Positions 34,147 through 41,798 of a stretch of 64,000 bases of DNA are shown here, in pieces. The position numbers were made by a program, and so were the translations under genes. Under the pieces are notes generated by a model. It did not search any database, was not told where the DNA came from, and saw only the letters and a program-made list of their open reading frames with translations. The DNA is taken from the NCBI GenBank assembly GCA_036504595.1, contig DASXUX010000069.1, positions 1 through 64,000 of the forward strand. The letters are read 5' to 3'. Position 1 is the stretch's first letter. Each line of letters starts with the position of its first letter. The stretch comes from DASXUX01 sp036504595. GTDB taxonomy: Bacteria > Planctomycetota > SZUA-567 > H5-PLA8.

Positions 34147-34221
34147 GTGGTGGAGTGGTGGATTGGTGAGTTGTGAGTGGTACTTGGTGATAGGCAACTG
34201 ACAACGGACAACTGACAAAGA
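34147..34221. repeat. word-like simple spacer (GTGAGTGGTGG and CAACTGACAACGG types)
   Basis: The 75 bases between the DUF58 and BatA-like genes consist of imperfect repeats: GTGAGTGGTGGAGTGGTGG, then GGCAACTGACAACGGACAAC. The second word recurs at 46015-46060 and 53597-53620. It is non-coding. Confidence 0.7.
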
Positions 34222-36492
34222 ATGCTGTCGTTTCTGAATTTCTTTACGAATCCAATGCTGTTGGGCGGCGCGATGGCCGGGTCCATCCCGATCATCATCC
34301 ATTTGCTCAACCGGCAGCGTTTCAAACGCATCTTGTGGGGCGCGATGCATTGGCTGTGGGCCGCGTACAAGAAGTCGCGGCGCCGCCTGCAAATCGAGCA
34401 GCTCATCTTGCTGCTCGTCCGCACCCTGATCCTCGTGCTGCTGGCGTTCGCTCTGGCCCGGCCGGCCCTGCAGGAAGGCATTGGCCTGCTGACCGGAACG
34501 GCGTCGGTGCATCGCGTCATCGTGATCGATAATTCGTATTCCATGGGTCAGCTTGTCGGCGGCAAGCCACTCTTCGAAAAAGCGAAGCAGCTCGCGTTCG
34601 ATCTGACGGAGAAGCTTTCGCTCTCGGACGACGTTGACGTGCTGCTGGCGAACAACACCGTCGAGGAAATCGCGGCCAGCCGCACGGCCAAACGCCAGGA
34701 CATTCTCAACCAGATCAAGGCCGCGCAGCTTAGCGACGGCGGCACGGACATCCCCAAAAGCATCGCGGCCGCCTGCCGGTTGCTCAGCGAACGGAAAGGC
34801 AAGTCGCGCCGCGAGATCATCGTGATCACGGACTGCACGCGCGCCGCGTGGGAACGCGCAGACCATCAGCCGCGCACGCTGAGCGCTGAAGACGAGGCGG
34901 CCGTCAACAAAGCCTTCGGCGACGCGCTCGGCCGCCCCAAGATTCTGGTGGCTCGCCTGCATGGCGAAACGGATGTGAAGAATCTTGCCGCCGTTAAAGT
35001 CGAACCCGACGAGAAGGTCGTTGCGGCCGGCGTCGATACGCAACTGCTGGGAACCGTGCGGAATTGTTCCGGAGCGCCGGCCAGGGACGTGAAGGTCAAA
35101 CTGCGCATCGATGGCGAGGAAGTCGCGGCCGAAGTAGTCCCCATGCTCACGCCGGACAAGCCCGAAACCGTCTCCTTCTATCACGCGTTTCCGGAAGCCG
35201 GGTCGCACGCGGTGTCGATCGAACTGGAGAGCGACTCGCTGCCAGCGGACAACGCGGCCTATCTGGCGCTCGACGTTGAGGAGCAAATGCGCGTGCTCTG
35301 CGTGGACGGCCAGCAGCGCGTCGGGCCGAATGCGAGTGAAATGGATTACTTCCGGCAGGCGCTGGCACCCAGCAAGAGTGACGAGATCAAGGCCGGCAAG
35401 ATGCCGCTGTTTCCGGAGGTGATCAGCGACAGCGCGTTCCCGGAAGCGAATCTGGACAACTATCGTCTGGTGGTTCTGGCCAACGTCGCCAATGTGCCGC
35501 GCGAGAAAGTGCAGGCGCTGACGCAGTTCGTCAAGCGCGGCGGGGCGCTGTGGATCTTTGTCGGCGACCGCGTGGACCCGTCCATCTACAACAAGGATCT
35601 CGCCGATCTGCTACCGATGCCGCTGGGCGAACTGGTGGGCAGCGGCGATCCGGACGGCCCGCATGACGCGCTTAGCGAAAAGGATTCGGATCATCCGGCG
35701 ATTGCGAAATTCAAAGGGATCAAAGGTCTGCCGCTGTCGCACCTGCATGTCTATCGCCGCTTCAAGCTGTTGCCGCCGCTGCAGCCGGACGCCGCGATCC
35801 GCACGATGCTCAGCTACGAAAACGGTGAGCCCGCGGCGGTGGAAAAGCACTTCGGCCCCAGCAACGGCCGCGTGCTGCTGGTGGGCACGACCGCGGATAA
35901 AGCTTGGAATAACTGGCCGGCTAAGAATCAGTACATGCCGCTGATGAACTTCATCGCGCTGGACTTGATCCAGCCGGCGTACGCCGAACGGAACCGGATG
36001 TTCGGCGAGCGCTTTGTGATGCAGTTGCCGCGGCAGGAATTGGGCGTGGTGCGCCGCGAAGGCTTGCGTCTGTCCGATCCGGCCGGCGAACTCTCCAACA
36101 TGGAAATTCTCACAGAACAGTATCTGGCCGAGAGCGGCCCGATCAAAAAGGCCGGCATCTACACGGCAGAACTTCCCGGGGACAAGCGCCGCCGCCTGCA
36201 TTTCGCGGCGAACCGCAACCTGGACGAGTCCGATCTTTCGACGATCGAGGACCGCGAAATTCTTGCGTACCTGCCGATCGAAAACGATGCGCGCAAGACG
36301 CACGCGGCGCTCGGGCCAGCGGTGACGCAGTCCGACCTGCTGCTGACCGGCGAGGACACCAAGAATGTCGAAGAGTCTCTGAAGAAGACGAAGGGCAACC
36401 GGGAAATCTGGCGCTGGCTGGCGGGGGCTGTTTTGGGCCTATTGTTGATCGAATCAATACTGGCGCGGCGGTTCGGGGACTTCACAAGGTAA
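34222..36492 (+). CDS. BatA-like membrane protein with VWA domain
   Basis: A 756-aa protein. It starts with the BatA N-terminal region (FFTNPMLLGGAMAGSIPIII, HLLNRQRFKRILWGAM), with membrane segments at about 10-28 and 60-80. A VWA domain follows with VIDNSYSMGQL (metal-ion site, about 98-108), then a CARDB-like region near 270-330 and a glutamine-amidotransferase-like domain (about 350-480; LVVLANVANVPREKVQALTQ, FVKRGGALWIFVGD). A C-terminal membrane segment lies at about 728-746. This is the usual partner of MoxR/DUF58. Confidence 0.9.
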   Translation: MLSFLNFFTNPMLLGGAMAGSIPIIIHLLNRQRFKRILWGAMHWLWAAYKKSRRRLQIEQLILLLVRTLILVLLAFALARPALQEGIGLLTGTASVHRVIVIDNSYSMGQLVGGKPLFEKAKQLAFDLTEKLSLSDDVDVLLANNTVEEIAASRTAKRQDILNQIKAAQLSDGGTDIPKSIAAACRLLSERKGKSRREIIVITDCTRAAWERADHQPRTLSAEDEAAVNKAFGDALGRPKILVARLHGETDVKNLAAVKVEPDEKVVAAGVDTQLLGTVRNCSGAPARDVKVKLRIDGEEVAAEVVPMLTPDKPETVSFYHAFPEAGSHAVSIELESDSLPADNAAYLALDVEEQMRVLCVDGQQRVGPNASEMDYFRQALAPSKSDEIKAGKMPLFPEVISDSAFPEANLDNYRLVVLANVANVPREKVQALTQFVKRGGALWIFVGDRVDPSIYNKDLADLLPMPLGELVGSGDPDGPHDALSEKDSDHPAIAKFKGIKGLPLSHLHVYRRFKLLPPLQPDAAIRTMLSYENGEPAAVEKHFGPSNGRVLLVGTTADKAWNNWPAKNQYMPLMNFIALDLIQPAYAERNRMFGERFVMQLPRQELGVVRREGLRLSDPAGELSNMEILTEQYLAESGPIKKAGIYTAELPGDKRRRLHFAANRNLDESDLSTIEDREILAYLPIENDARKTHAALGPAVTQSDLLLTGEDTKNVEESLKKTKGNREIWRWLAGAVLGLLLIESILARRFGDFTR

Positions 36493-36607
36493 GTAAAAAG
36501 GAAAAAGAAGGAAGGATAGTGAGGAGCCAAGGGGCAATCAGAATGGAATCGGTTTCTTTTGCCTTTTGCCTCTTCACTTTTTACTTTCGCTGAACGGAGT
36601 GAAGCGA
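36493..36607. repeat. purine/pyrimidine-tract spacer
   Basis: A purine-rich run (AAGTAAAAAGGAAAAAGAAGG) is followed, after about 30 bases, by a pyrimidine-rich run (CTTTTGCCTTTTGCCTCTTC), which are partly complementary. It is non-coding. The TTG at 36566 opens the downstream frame but is unlikely to be the start. Confidence 0.5.
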
Positions 36608-39076
36608 GTGCGGTCGTTACTGTCGTGGTTATTCAGTGTTGATGCGAAGGCCATCGGGCCGGACGCGGAGCTTAGTCTGCGCTGGAACCGGGCGCTGGAA
36701 GGCTGGCACGTGTTCTTGCTGGCGGTGGGCGTGATCGGCTTCGCGATCTGGGTTTACCGGCGCGATGGGCGCGGCGTGGCTTCGCCGTTCCTGCGAGCGT
36801 TTCTAGGCGTGCTGCGCGCGCTGCTGCTGGCGTTGGCGATCTTTATTCTGGCCGAACCGATTTTGCTGGCCACGAAAGTCGAAACCCGGCGTTCGGTGGT
36901 CGCGGTGCTGGTGGACGACAGTTATTCGATGGATCTGGCGTTCGCCGATGCCGAGGAGGGCTTGCGCAAGAAGCTTCAGGCCGCCATGCGCGACGCTCCG
37001 GTCTCGGTGAAAGAGGCGGACGGCAAGATTGCGCAAGTCGATCCGCAGAAGCTTTCGCCGCAGCACTTCAAGCTCATTACGCGCCTGGATGTGGTCTCCG
37101 CGGCAATGCGTTCAAAAGGCGACAAAGGCAAGAATTTCCTCGACGAACTGCGCGAGAAACACGACGTGCGGCTTTACGCCTTCTCGCGGACACTTTCCGC
37201 GACCGGCGACAATGGCAAGCCGCTGGACGTGAATGCTCTCGAATCCAGCAATACTCGCGGCGGCGAGACGCGCATCGGCGACTGCTTGCGGGCCGCTCTG
37301 AAAGACCTGCGTGGACAGCCGCTGGCGGGAATGATTGTCATCACGGACGGGCGCCAGAACGCCGGCGAGGACGCGATGCAAGTGGCGCAGTTGTGCAAGA
37401 GCCAGCGCGTGCCGCTCTATACCGTCGGCATCGGCGACCCATCGGAGCCGAAAGATTTCGAACTGGCCGTTGAAGGCCCCGAGATGATCCTGCCGGATGA
37501 CCAGAGCGAAGTCACGGCTCTGGTGCGTTACAAGGGCTACAGCGGAATCAGCTCGATCAAAGTGGAGATGAAGAACGGCGACACGGTTGTCGCCACCGAA
37601 GACCTGAAACTGGGCAAGCCCGGCGAGAAAACTCCGGTGCTCCTGCGCTTCAAGGAATCCAAGCCCGGCAAGTACACCTATACGCTGCGAATTCCCGAAC
37701 AAGCGGGCGAATTGCGCACGGACAACAACGTTGCGACCTACAGCTTCCAGGTGGTGGACAAGAAGGTGAAGGTGCTTTTTGTTGAAGGCCAGGATCTGCC
37801 GCGCTGGGAATACCGCTACCTGAAGAACGCTCTGCGTCGTGATCACACCACCGAAGTGGACGTGCTGTTGGCCACGGGGGACGGCGCGTTTTTGTGGGAC
37901 GGAACGGACGGCAAGACGCCGCTCGAGAATTTCCCGATGAACAAGAAAGAGATCAACGATTACGATGTGCTGATCATCGGCGACGTCAATCCGGTGATCT
38001 TTACCAACGAGCAGGTGAATCTGGTTCGCGATTTCGTCCGCGAAGGCGGCGGGATGATCATGATCGCCGGCGAGCGTTTCGCTCCATCGGAATACACGGC
38101 GAGCGTATGGGCCGAAATGCTGCCGATTGTGCCGCAGCGCGCCGCGTTCCAGACGCCGGAAGGCGGATTCCAGGAATCCTTCCCGGTGGAATTGACGCCC
38201 GAGGGCCGCAAGCTGGCGTGGACGCATCTGGATCCGGACGAGAACGCCAATCGCGAAATCTGGGACAACCTGCCGCGCCTGTACTGGTACTTCCCGGTGA
38301 AGCGCAAGAAGGAGCTGGCCACGACGGTCGCCGTGCATCCCAACGACAAAGACGAATCCGGCGGCAAGATGCCGCTGATCGTGACGATGCCGTACGGGAG
38401 CGGGCGGACGATGTTCATCGGCGTGGACAGCCTGTGGCGCTGGCGGCGAGCGGTCGGGGATCGCTACCACTACCGCTTCTACAACCAGGCCATTCGGTAC
38501 TTGAGCATGGCCAAGCGACTGGGCGGACAGAAACGCTTCTATCTGGGAACGGACCGAAACACCGTTGCGATCGGCGACCGGCTGATCATCAACGCCGTGA
38601 TCAAAGACGAGAATCAGAAGGAGCTCACCGCCGAAAAGGCGACCGTGCACGGCAAGACGCCCAAGGGCGAAGACTTCACGGTTGAGCTCACGCGCCTGCA
38701 CGACCGGCCGGGAAACTACGAAGGCAACCATTATCCCACGCTGCAGGGCGACTACACGATTTGGCTGCGCGATGAGGCACAGCCGGAGGCTCATCAGTCG
38801 GAAGTGACGTTCAAGGTGGAGAAGCCGCAGCTTGAGTTTGAAAATCCGCGCTTGGACAAGGAACTGCTCGAAACGATCGCTCGCGCCGGGGAGGACGGCG
38901 GCGGCTACTACGAGATCGATCATTTGCATGACGTTCCGGCGAAGGTTGCGCCGATCAAGCTTGAGATCCCGCGCGAAGCCTCATTCGATCTCTGGGATAA
39001 CTGGTTCACCTTCACGATCTTTGCATTCCTGATCACTGCTGAATGGCTGCTGCGGAAGAAGGGGCGGATGATTTAG
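36608..39076 (+). CDS. membrane VWA and glutamine-amidotransferase-like protein
   Basis: About 822 aa from GTG 36608, chosen because GGAG lies eight bases upstream. Two membrane segments near the N-terminus (about 36-52 and 68-90) precede a VWA-like domain with VAVLVDDSYSMDLAFA (about 98-113), VITDGRQNAGED near 243 and YTVGIGDPSEPKDFEL near 268. A CARDB-like segment, a GATase-like domain (about 390-570; VLIIGDVNPVIFTNEQVNLV, FVREGGGMIMIAGERF) and a C-terminal membrane helix follow. It is paralogous in layout to the preceding BatA-like protein and closes the MoxR cluster. Confidence 0.88.
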   Translation: MRSLLSWLFSVDAKAIGPDAELSLRWNRALEGWHVFLLAVGVIGFAIWVYRRDGRGVASPFLRAFLGVLRALLLALAIFILAEPILLATKVETRRSVVAVLVDDSYSMDLAFADAEEGLRKKLQAAMRDAPVSVKEADGKIAQVDPQKLSPQHFKLITRLDVVSAAMRSKGDKGKNFLDELREKHDVRLYAFSRTLSATGDNGKPLDVNALESSNTRGGETRIGDCLRAALKDLRGQPLAGMIVITDGRQNAGEDAMQVAQLCKSQRVPLYTVGIGDPSEPKDFELAVEGPEMILPDDQSEVTALVRYKGYSGISSIKVEMKNGDTVVATEDLKLGKPGEKTPVLLRFKESKPGKYTYTLRIPEQAGELRTDNNVATYSFQVVDKKVKVLFVEGQDLPRWEYRYLKNALRRDHTTEVDVLLATGDGAFLWDGTDGKTPLENFPMNKKEINDYDVLIIGDVNPVIFTNEQVNLVRDFVREGGGMIMIAGERFAPSEYTASVWAEMLPIVPQRAAFQTPEGGFQESFPVELTPEGRKLAWTHLDPDENANREIWDNLPRLYWYFPVKRKKELATTVAVHPNDKDESGGKMPLIVTMPYGSGRTMFIGVDSLWRWRRAVGDRYHYRFYNQAIRYLSMAKRLGGQKRFYLGTDRNTVAIGDRLIINAVIKDENQKELTAEKATVHGKTPKGEDFTVELTRLHDRPGNYEGNHYPTLQGDYTIWLRDEAQPEAHQSEVTFKVEKPQLEFENPRLDKELLETIARAGEDGGGYYEIDHLHDVPAKVAPIKLEIPREASFDLWDNWFTFTIFAFLITAEWLLRKKGRMI

Positions 39077-39126
39077 GGTTGGTGGTCTGGTGGTCTGGTG
39101 TCTGGTGGTCGGGTAGGTAGTAGGCA
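39077..39126. repeat. word-like simple spacer (TGGTGGTCTGGTGTCTGG type)
   Basis: Tandem imperfect copies of GGTGGTCT and GGTGTCT follow the VWA gene. The same word recurs, in inverted pairing, at 54748-54833. Confidence 0.7.
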
Positions 39127-39168
39127 TTGGTCACTTGCGACGGGGCGCAGGCGAGTGACAATAGCCAT

Positions 39169-39726
39169 ATGCGCACAAAGCAGACAATGCGGGGCCGCCG
39201 TAAGGGCGTGTATGCGGGGTCCTTCGATCCGATTACTAATGGTCACATGTACATGATTCGCGAAGGCGCTCGGTTGTTCGATGAACTGATCGTGGCGATC
39301 GGCACCAACCCGGAAAAGAAGTACACGTTCAGCCTGGAGGAGCGTCTGGATTTTCTGCGGCGTTCGACGCGCGGCATCGCCAACATCACGCTCGATCACT
39401 TCAGCAATATGTTCCTGGTGCATTACGCGCACAAAGTCGGCGCGAGTTACATTCTGCGCGGCATTCGCAATCCCAACGATTACGAATTCGAGCGCGGCAT
39501 GCGCTACATCAACTCCGACCTCGACCCGCGAATTATTTCCGTGTATTTGATGCCCTCCCGCGAGATCAGCGAAGTCTCCTCTAGTTTCGTTAAAGGCCTG
39601 GTGGGCCCGAACGGCTGGGAGAAAGTGGTTCGCGAGTATGTCCCGCCGCAAATCTACAAGCCGTTTCTGCGGCACTTTGCCGGGACAAAGGGCGGCGGGC
39701 TGAAGGATATACCGGACTGGATGTGA
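39169..39726 (+). CDS. coaD: phosphopantetheine adenylyltransferase
   Basis: 185 aa; the family usually has about 160. The excess is a basic N-terminal extension (MRTKQTMRGRRK) and a C-terminal tail. The nucleotidyltransferase core is GVYAGSFDPITNGHMYMI, with the TNGH form of the (T/H)xGH motif. ILRGIRNPNDYEFERGM and SSSFVKGLVGPNGWEKVV also fit. It catalyses transfer of AMP to 4'-phosphopantetheine in coenzyme A synthesis (cytoplasm). ATG 39169 was chosen over 39127 because the extra residues are not conserved-like. Confidence 0.93.
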   Translation: MRTKQTMRGRRKGVYAGSFDPITNGHMYMIREGARLFDELIVAIGTNPEKKYTFSLEERLDFLRRSTRGIANITLDHFSNMFLVHYAHKVGASYILRGIRNPNDYEFERGMRYINSDLDPRIISVYLMPSREISEVSSSFVKGLVGPNGWEKVVREYVPPQIYKPFLRHFAGTKGGGLKDIPDWM

Positions 39727-39761
39727 TTGGTGCTTGGTGAGTCGTGAGTGGTGAGTGGGCG

Positions 39762-41648
39762 CTACTGCGGGGTCATTGCTTTTCCGACGGCATCGACGAG
39801 TTCTTCGGCGGTGAATGGTTTCGGCAGCACGCTCGCGGGGCCGGGGCAGCCGGCGATCAGGGCATCCATGGACGGGCCGCGCGCGAAGCCGCTGGCAAAG
39901 ATTACCGGCAGATCCGGCCGGATCACCTGCATGCGCAGATAGGCTTCGAGTCCGCCCATACGAGGCATGTAGGCGTCGAGAATCACCAGATTGAAGCTCT
40001 GCGGCGCATCCTGAAAACGTTCGAACGCCTCCTGCCCGTCTTTGGCCACGATGACGTCGTATCCTTGCTGACGCAGAGCCCACGAGGTAAAGAGCCGGAA
40101 ATTTTCTTCGTCGTCAGCCAACAGGATGCGCCGCGCCGCCTCGTTGTGCTCCGGCGGCTGAGCCGCTGCCGTAGAGGCCGGCGTCATCACGCCCTTCGGC
40201 TGCTGGGTCTTCGGTGCGGGTTCGGCGGGCGGCAGAGTGACGCTCCACAGCGTGCCCTGCGCCTGGGTGGAAAGTCCATCCAGTTGCCCGCGATGGAAAC
40301 GCAAGATGGCTTTGGCGAGAACCAATTCGGGAATGCCGCGTTCAATGTCCGGGGACATCGGCCGCGCAGCCCGGTCTGCTCCAACCGAGATCCCCGCTGA
40401 GGGCGGCACGTCTGCCAGCCCGGAGGGCGCTGCGTAGGTCCGATAGATCAGCCTGGTTGCTCCGCGTGCGCTGTCGATCACATGGCGGCTGACGGCGACC
40501 AGCATCGATTTCAGCATCTCCGCATCGCCTTGGGTCTGCGGAACCTCGCCGGACGTCTCCAAGGACACCTGCAATTCGCCGCCGGCCAGGTGCGCAATCA
40601 GCGGCGCACAATCGGCCACGACGGCGTTGACGTCCACTCGCGCGCGCGGCAAACGCTCCTCGTTGGCTGTGCGCAGCAGTGACGCAGCTTGTTGAGCGGC
40701 GTCGCTGATGGCTCCGATGGCGGGGGAGGGGAGGTGGCCTGTTGGGACGGCCAGCCGCATTCCGGATGCTTGCGCGAGGATGACGCCGAGGAGGTTGTTC
40801 AATTCGTGGCTGAGCGCCGCGTTCAGGAGCGATAGATGCCGGCGCTGGACGGCCCATTGGGCCTCCTCGCAGCTCAGGCGCATCGCCGTTTCATCATGCA
40901 CGCGGACGCACACGTCCGTGACATCCGTTCCCCGGAGGCGCAGCGGATGAAACGACAGCTTCAACCAGCGTTGCTGTGAAACCGGCGCCGGGTCCGCGCT
41001 AGACTGCTGAGGGGCGTACCAATTCGGCTCGAAGACCGTCTCTTCGCCGGCCCAAGCCTTGTCCAGAGCGGGCTTGCAGATCGGCATCCGGAGCAGTGCC
41101 GCGGCCCAGTCCCACGCGTCTGAAGTTTCGCCGGCGGCGAGCGGCGGGTAGCGCGTGATTTCGTGGCGCGACGAGATGAAGAAGGTGACGTGTGTGAGGC
41201 CGGTGGCTGTGCTGTGGCGGACCAGGCGCAGTTCGCGTTCCAGTTCATCGCGCTTCAGCACTTGCCGTGCGATGACCAGAAACGCGGCCGCACCGGGCTG
41301 AATCTGGTGTTCGGGATAAAGCACGGCGGTCTCGATGACCACGTTGACGGGCGTGCCGGCGGCGCTGGTGAATTGCGCATCGAAGCGGTGGTGCGTGGCA
41401 TGCTGCAGCGCTTGGCGTTGTTCTTCTAGTCGCTGCTGGCTGGCGGGTGAGAGCAGATCGCTTCCGCGCCGGCCGATGAGGCTTTCGCGCGGATAGCCGA
41501 GCAGCGCGCACGCGGCTGAATTTACGTCGAGGATTATGCCGGCGGCGTCCTCCAGGAAGGCCGCCTCGCCCAATCTTTCGAAGATTCGCGATTCGAAGTC
41601 AGGCACCCGCGCGGCCCCTCTCCATTTCGGATTGCGGATTACACGCAA
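39762..41648 (-). CDS. hybrid histidine kinase with degenerate ATPase domain
   Basis: A 628-aa protein. A PAS domain lies at about 17-128 (EAAFLEDAAGIILDVN, GYPRESLIGRRGSDLL), then a second PAS-like region to about 255. A dimerisation/phosphoacceptor helix follows with H281 in NAALSHELNNLLGVI. The ATP-binding region at about 335-475 lacks recognisable N-box asparagines (SMLVAVSRHVIDSARGAT) and the GxG motifs (GIPELVLAKAIL). A C-terminal receiver has acidic DDEE at 512-515, phosphoacceptor D558 in VILDAYMPRMGG and lysine in LPKPF. It may signal mainly by its receiver. The true start may lie downstream of the first Met. Confidence 0.85.
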   Translation of the reverse strand: MRVIRNPKWRGAARVPDFESRIFERLGEAAFLEDAAGIILDVNSAACALLGYPRESLIGRRGSDLLSPASQQRLEEQRQALQHATHHRFDAQFTSAAGTPVNVVIETAVLYPEHQIQPGAAAFLVIARQVLKRDELERELRLVRHSTATGLTHVTFFISSRHEITRYPPLAAGETSDAWDWAAALLRMPICKPALDKAWAGEETVFEPNWYAPQQSSADPAPVSQQRWLKLSFHPLRLRGTDVTDVCVRVHDETAMRLSCEEAQWAVQRRHLSLLNAALSHELNNLLGVILAQASGMRLAVPTGHLPSPAIGAISDAAQQAASLLRTANEERLPRARVDVNAVVADCAPLIAHLAGGELQVSLETSGEVPQTQGDAEMLKSMLVAVSRHVIDSARGATRLIYRTYAAPSGLADVPPSAGISVGADRAARPMSPDIERGIPELVLAKAILRFHRGQLDGLSTQAQGTLWSVTLPPAEPAPKTQQPKGVMTPASTAAAQPPEHNEAARRILLADDEENFRLFTSWALRQQGYDVIVAKDGQEAFERFQDAPQSFNLVILDAYMPRMGGLEAYLRMQVIRPDLPVIFASGFARGPSMDALIAGCPGPASVLPKPFTAEELVDAVGKAMTPQ

Positions 41649-41687
41649 GCGTTACTCTGCGCAAACTTAAGCGTGCAGTGATTGGCT

Positions 41688-41790
41688 GCACGCACGAGAT
41701 CGCGCCAAGAAAGCATGCCCAGCGAACGCCCAATTGTTGACCGGCACGCACGAGATCGCGCCATGAAGCCGGCGCGATCACGTACGTGCC
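41688..41790. repeat. GCACGCACGAGATCGCGCC palindrome family (two arms and one hairpin)
   Basis: GCACGCACGAGATCGCGCC occurs at 41688-41706 and again at 41744-41762. The second copy faces GGCGCGATCACGTACGTGCC (41771-41790), pairing 17 of 19 bases with an eight-base loop. The first copy has no partner arm. The stretch fills the gap between the kinase and the SurA-like gene. Confidence 0.8.
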
Positions 41791-41798
41791 ACATCCGG

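Noticed and set aside
33109..35286. 725-codon open frame on the minus strand
   Set aside because: It lies entirely antisense to the clear DUF58 and BatA-like genes. Long antisense frames arise from GC-rich codon usage, and the translated residues resemble no protein.
37112..38929. 605-codon open frame on the minus strand
   Set aside because: Antisense to the VWA/GATase-like gene, with no recognisable motif and no ribosome site.
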